Source of the DNA: an uncultured Oscillospiraceae bacterium
Lineage (GTDB): Bacteria > Bacillota > Clostridia > Oscillospirales > Oscillospiraceae
NCBI GenBank assembly: GCA_934621665.1
Contig: CAKTUT010000095.1
Location: 1-6,869, forward strand
Direction: 5' to 3'
Length of the DNA: 6,869 nucleotides
This document shows, piece by piece, positions 5,823 through 6,869 of the stretch (the first letter of the stretch is position 1; each line of letters begins with the position of its first letter). The position numbers were made by a program, and so were the translations under genes. Below the pieces are notes generated by a model. It worked only from the letters and a program-made list of their open reading frames with translations, had not been told where the DNA came from and ran no database searches.

Positions 5823-5851
5823 AGTATATCACATTTTTCGCCGTTCGCCAA
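5823..5851 (-). promoter_or_regulatory. Promoter of the GH25 gene
   Basis: Minus-strand -35 TTGGCG (5846-5851), exactly 17 bp, then -10 TATACT (5823-5828) preceded by TGA, an extended -10. The predicted leader is only about 20 nt, consistent with the chosen start at 5796 and excluding the upstream ATG at 5832. Confidence 0.8.
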
Positions 5852-5867
5852 CCGTTTATGTGTGCTT

Positions 5868-5883
5868 ACGTGCATCTGCACGT
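5868..5883. promoter_or_regulatory. Palindrome between the divergent GH25 and CapA-like promoters
   Basis: ACGTGCA and TGCACGT form a perfect 7-bp inverted repeat around TC. An overlapping palindrome, TGCACGTGCA, covers 5877-5886. It lies about 17 bp from each -35 box, almost centred between the two promoters, so a regulator bound here could act on both genes. The binding protein is unknown. Confidence 0.5.
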
Positions 5884-5901
5884 GCACGGCGCAAAAAAGC
5901 G

Positions 5902-5930
5902 TTGTGAAATTTGCAGGAACATTGTATAAT
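5902..5930 (+). promoter_or_regulatory. Promoter of the CapA-like gene
   Basis: -35 TTGTGA (5902-5907), an exact 17-bp spacer, and a perfect -10 TATAAT (5925-5930). The predicted leader is about 45 nt and ends in an AAAAGGAGG ribosome site. Confidence 0.85.
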
Positions 5931-5981
5931 ATGGTATCAAAAAAACAAAGCAAGCTTCGACGTTAGAAAAGGAGGCCATTT

Positions 5982-6869
5982 ATGGATCAGCAGGACAAAC
6001 TGTCCAAATCCCGCACGGATGCGCAGGACGCGATGCAGACGATGGATGCGCAGCCGGAGCTTTCCCCTGAAGAGCAGGAGCAGGAACGCCGCCAGCAGGA
6101 ACGCCGCATGAAGCGTCTGGCTCAGAAGCGCCGCCGTCAGCTTCAGCAGCGGATTGTGCTGGCTGTGTTGGCCGTGATTCTGGTGCTGGCAATTGTACTG
6201 GCGGTGCGCAGCTGCGCAAGCAAGGACAGCACGCCGAAAGACCCGGTACAGCCCGAAACGCCGGTGCAGGACGATCAAACGCAGACACCGGGCGTACAGA
6301 CAGAGCCCGATACGGTCATTACGCTGGCCGCGGTGGGCGATATTATGGCGTATGACGATCAGATCGCGCTTGCAAAGCAGGCGGACGGTTCGTATGACTT
6401 TACGTCGAGCCTTGCGGCAGTTTCGGCGCTGACGATGTCGGCGGATGTGACGGTTGGCAATCTGGAGCTGACATTCTGCGGCGAGCCGTATCAGGGAAAG
6501 CCGGAGTTCCGCGCGCCGGAGGCGCTGGGCGAGGCACTTGCCGCGGCGGGCTTTGACGTGCTGCAAACAGCAAATACCTACAGCATCACGAACGGCATCT
6601 CAGGACTGAACAGCACGATCAAGTATCTCAACACCTATGGCATCGACCACGTAGGTACGTATGCCTCGGCGGAGGAAAAAGCGGTCAATGAGGGTGTACT
6701 GCTGAAAAACGTCAACGGCATTAAAATCGCATTTATCGCCTATACCAAGGGCGTAAATAACCTCAAGCTACCGGAGGTCTCGGAGTACGCGGTGGATCTG
6801 CTCTATACCGACTATGACAGCGAGTACAGCAAGGTCAACCGCACGGCCATCAGTGCGTCGGTCAAGGCG
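5982..6869 (+). CDS. CapA-family (PGA_cap, calcineurin-like) membrane-anchored protein, 3' truncated by window
   Basis: The frame stays open for 296 codons to the window edge. GGAGG at 5971-5975, six bases upstream, fixes the start. Residues 1-56 are charged and Gln/Glu/Arg-rich, probably a cytoplasmic helical region. One membrane segment covers about 57-75, then a Pro/Thr/Gln linker (80-110) and a CapA-type domain from about 111. Family landmarks are AVGDIMAYDDQ (117-127), VGNLELTF (158-165), FDVLQTAN (191-198) and FIAYTKG (251-257). CapA proteins belong to the metallophosphatase superfamily, and some take part in poly-gamma-glutamate export; most Clostridia members have no known role. The usual GDIM-x-H and NNH-x-x-D signatures appear here as GDIMAY and NTYSIT, so metal binding may be lost. 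It is divergent from a muramidase, suggesting an envelope role. Confidence 0.88.
   Translation, partial: MDQQDKLSKSRTDAQDAMQTMDAQPELSPEEQEQERRQQERRMKRLAQKRRRQLQQRIVLAVLAVILVLAIVLAVRSCASKDSTPKDPVQPETPVQDDQTQTPGVQTEPDTVITLAAVGDIMAYDDQIALAKQADGSYDFTSSLAAVSALTMSADVTVGNLELTFCGEPYQGKPEFRAPEALGEALAAAGFDVLQTANTYSITNGISGLNSTIKYLNTYGIDHVGTYASAEEKAVNEGVLLKNVNGIKIAFIAYTKGVNNLKLPEVSEYAVDLLYTDYDSEYSKVNRTAISASVKA

Overview
The window looks like chromosomal DNA of a moderately GC-rich Clostridia member, most plausibly Oscillospiraceae/Ruminococcaceae. Three things suggest this: strong GGAGG-type ribosome sites and sigma-A promoters, a short prolyl-tRNA synthetase of the archaeal/eukaryote-like class (common in Clostridia), and a GH25 muramidase divergent from a CapA-family protein. 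The genus cannot be fixed from the sequence alone.

Layout. Positions 1-206 hold the right part of an interspersed structured repeat (copy A) and a rightward terminator. Next come three leftward genes: ychF (207-1304), a single-chain L-serine dehydratase (1405-2631) and a 55-residue ribbon-helix-helix-like protein (2803-2970). The serine dehydratase has a clear promoter with a palindrome at the predicted transcription start. proS runs rightward from 3096 to 4532. Positions 4533-4860 hold a second, more complete copy (B) of the repeat, lying between two perfect copies of a 36-bp hairpin. A membrane-anchored GH25 muramidase (4861-5796) runs leftward. It shares a divergent promoter region, with a central palindrome, with a rightward CapA-like membrane protein that leaves the window at 6869.

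The genes are mostly housekeeping (translation-linked ATPase, amino-acid catabolism, tRNA charging) plus an envelope pair (muramidase and CapA-like). The most notable content is the repeat. Copies A and B share a core of about 125 bp at roughly 90% identity. Their differences inside two stems preserve base pairing: one is a true compensatory C-G to T-A change, the other a C-G to T.G wobble that pairs only in plus-strand RNA. Each copy is followed immediately by a different terminator-like hairpin, and next to each lies the 3' end of a leftward gene. This looks like an unnamed structured RNA or MITE-like element associated with transcription terminators. Secondary points are the small RHH-like gene and the CapA-like protein, in which two histidines expected at the metal site are tyrosines.
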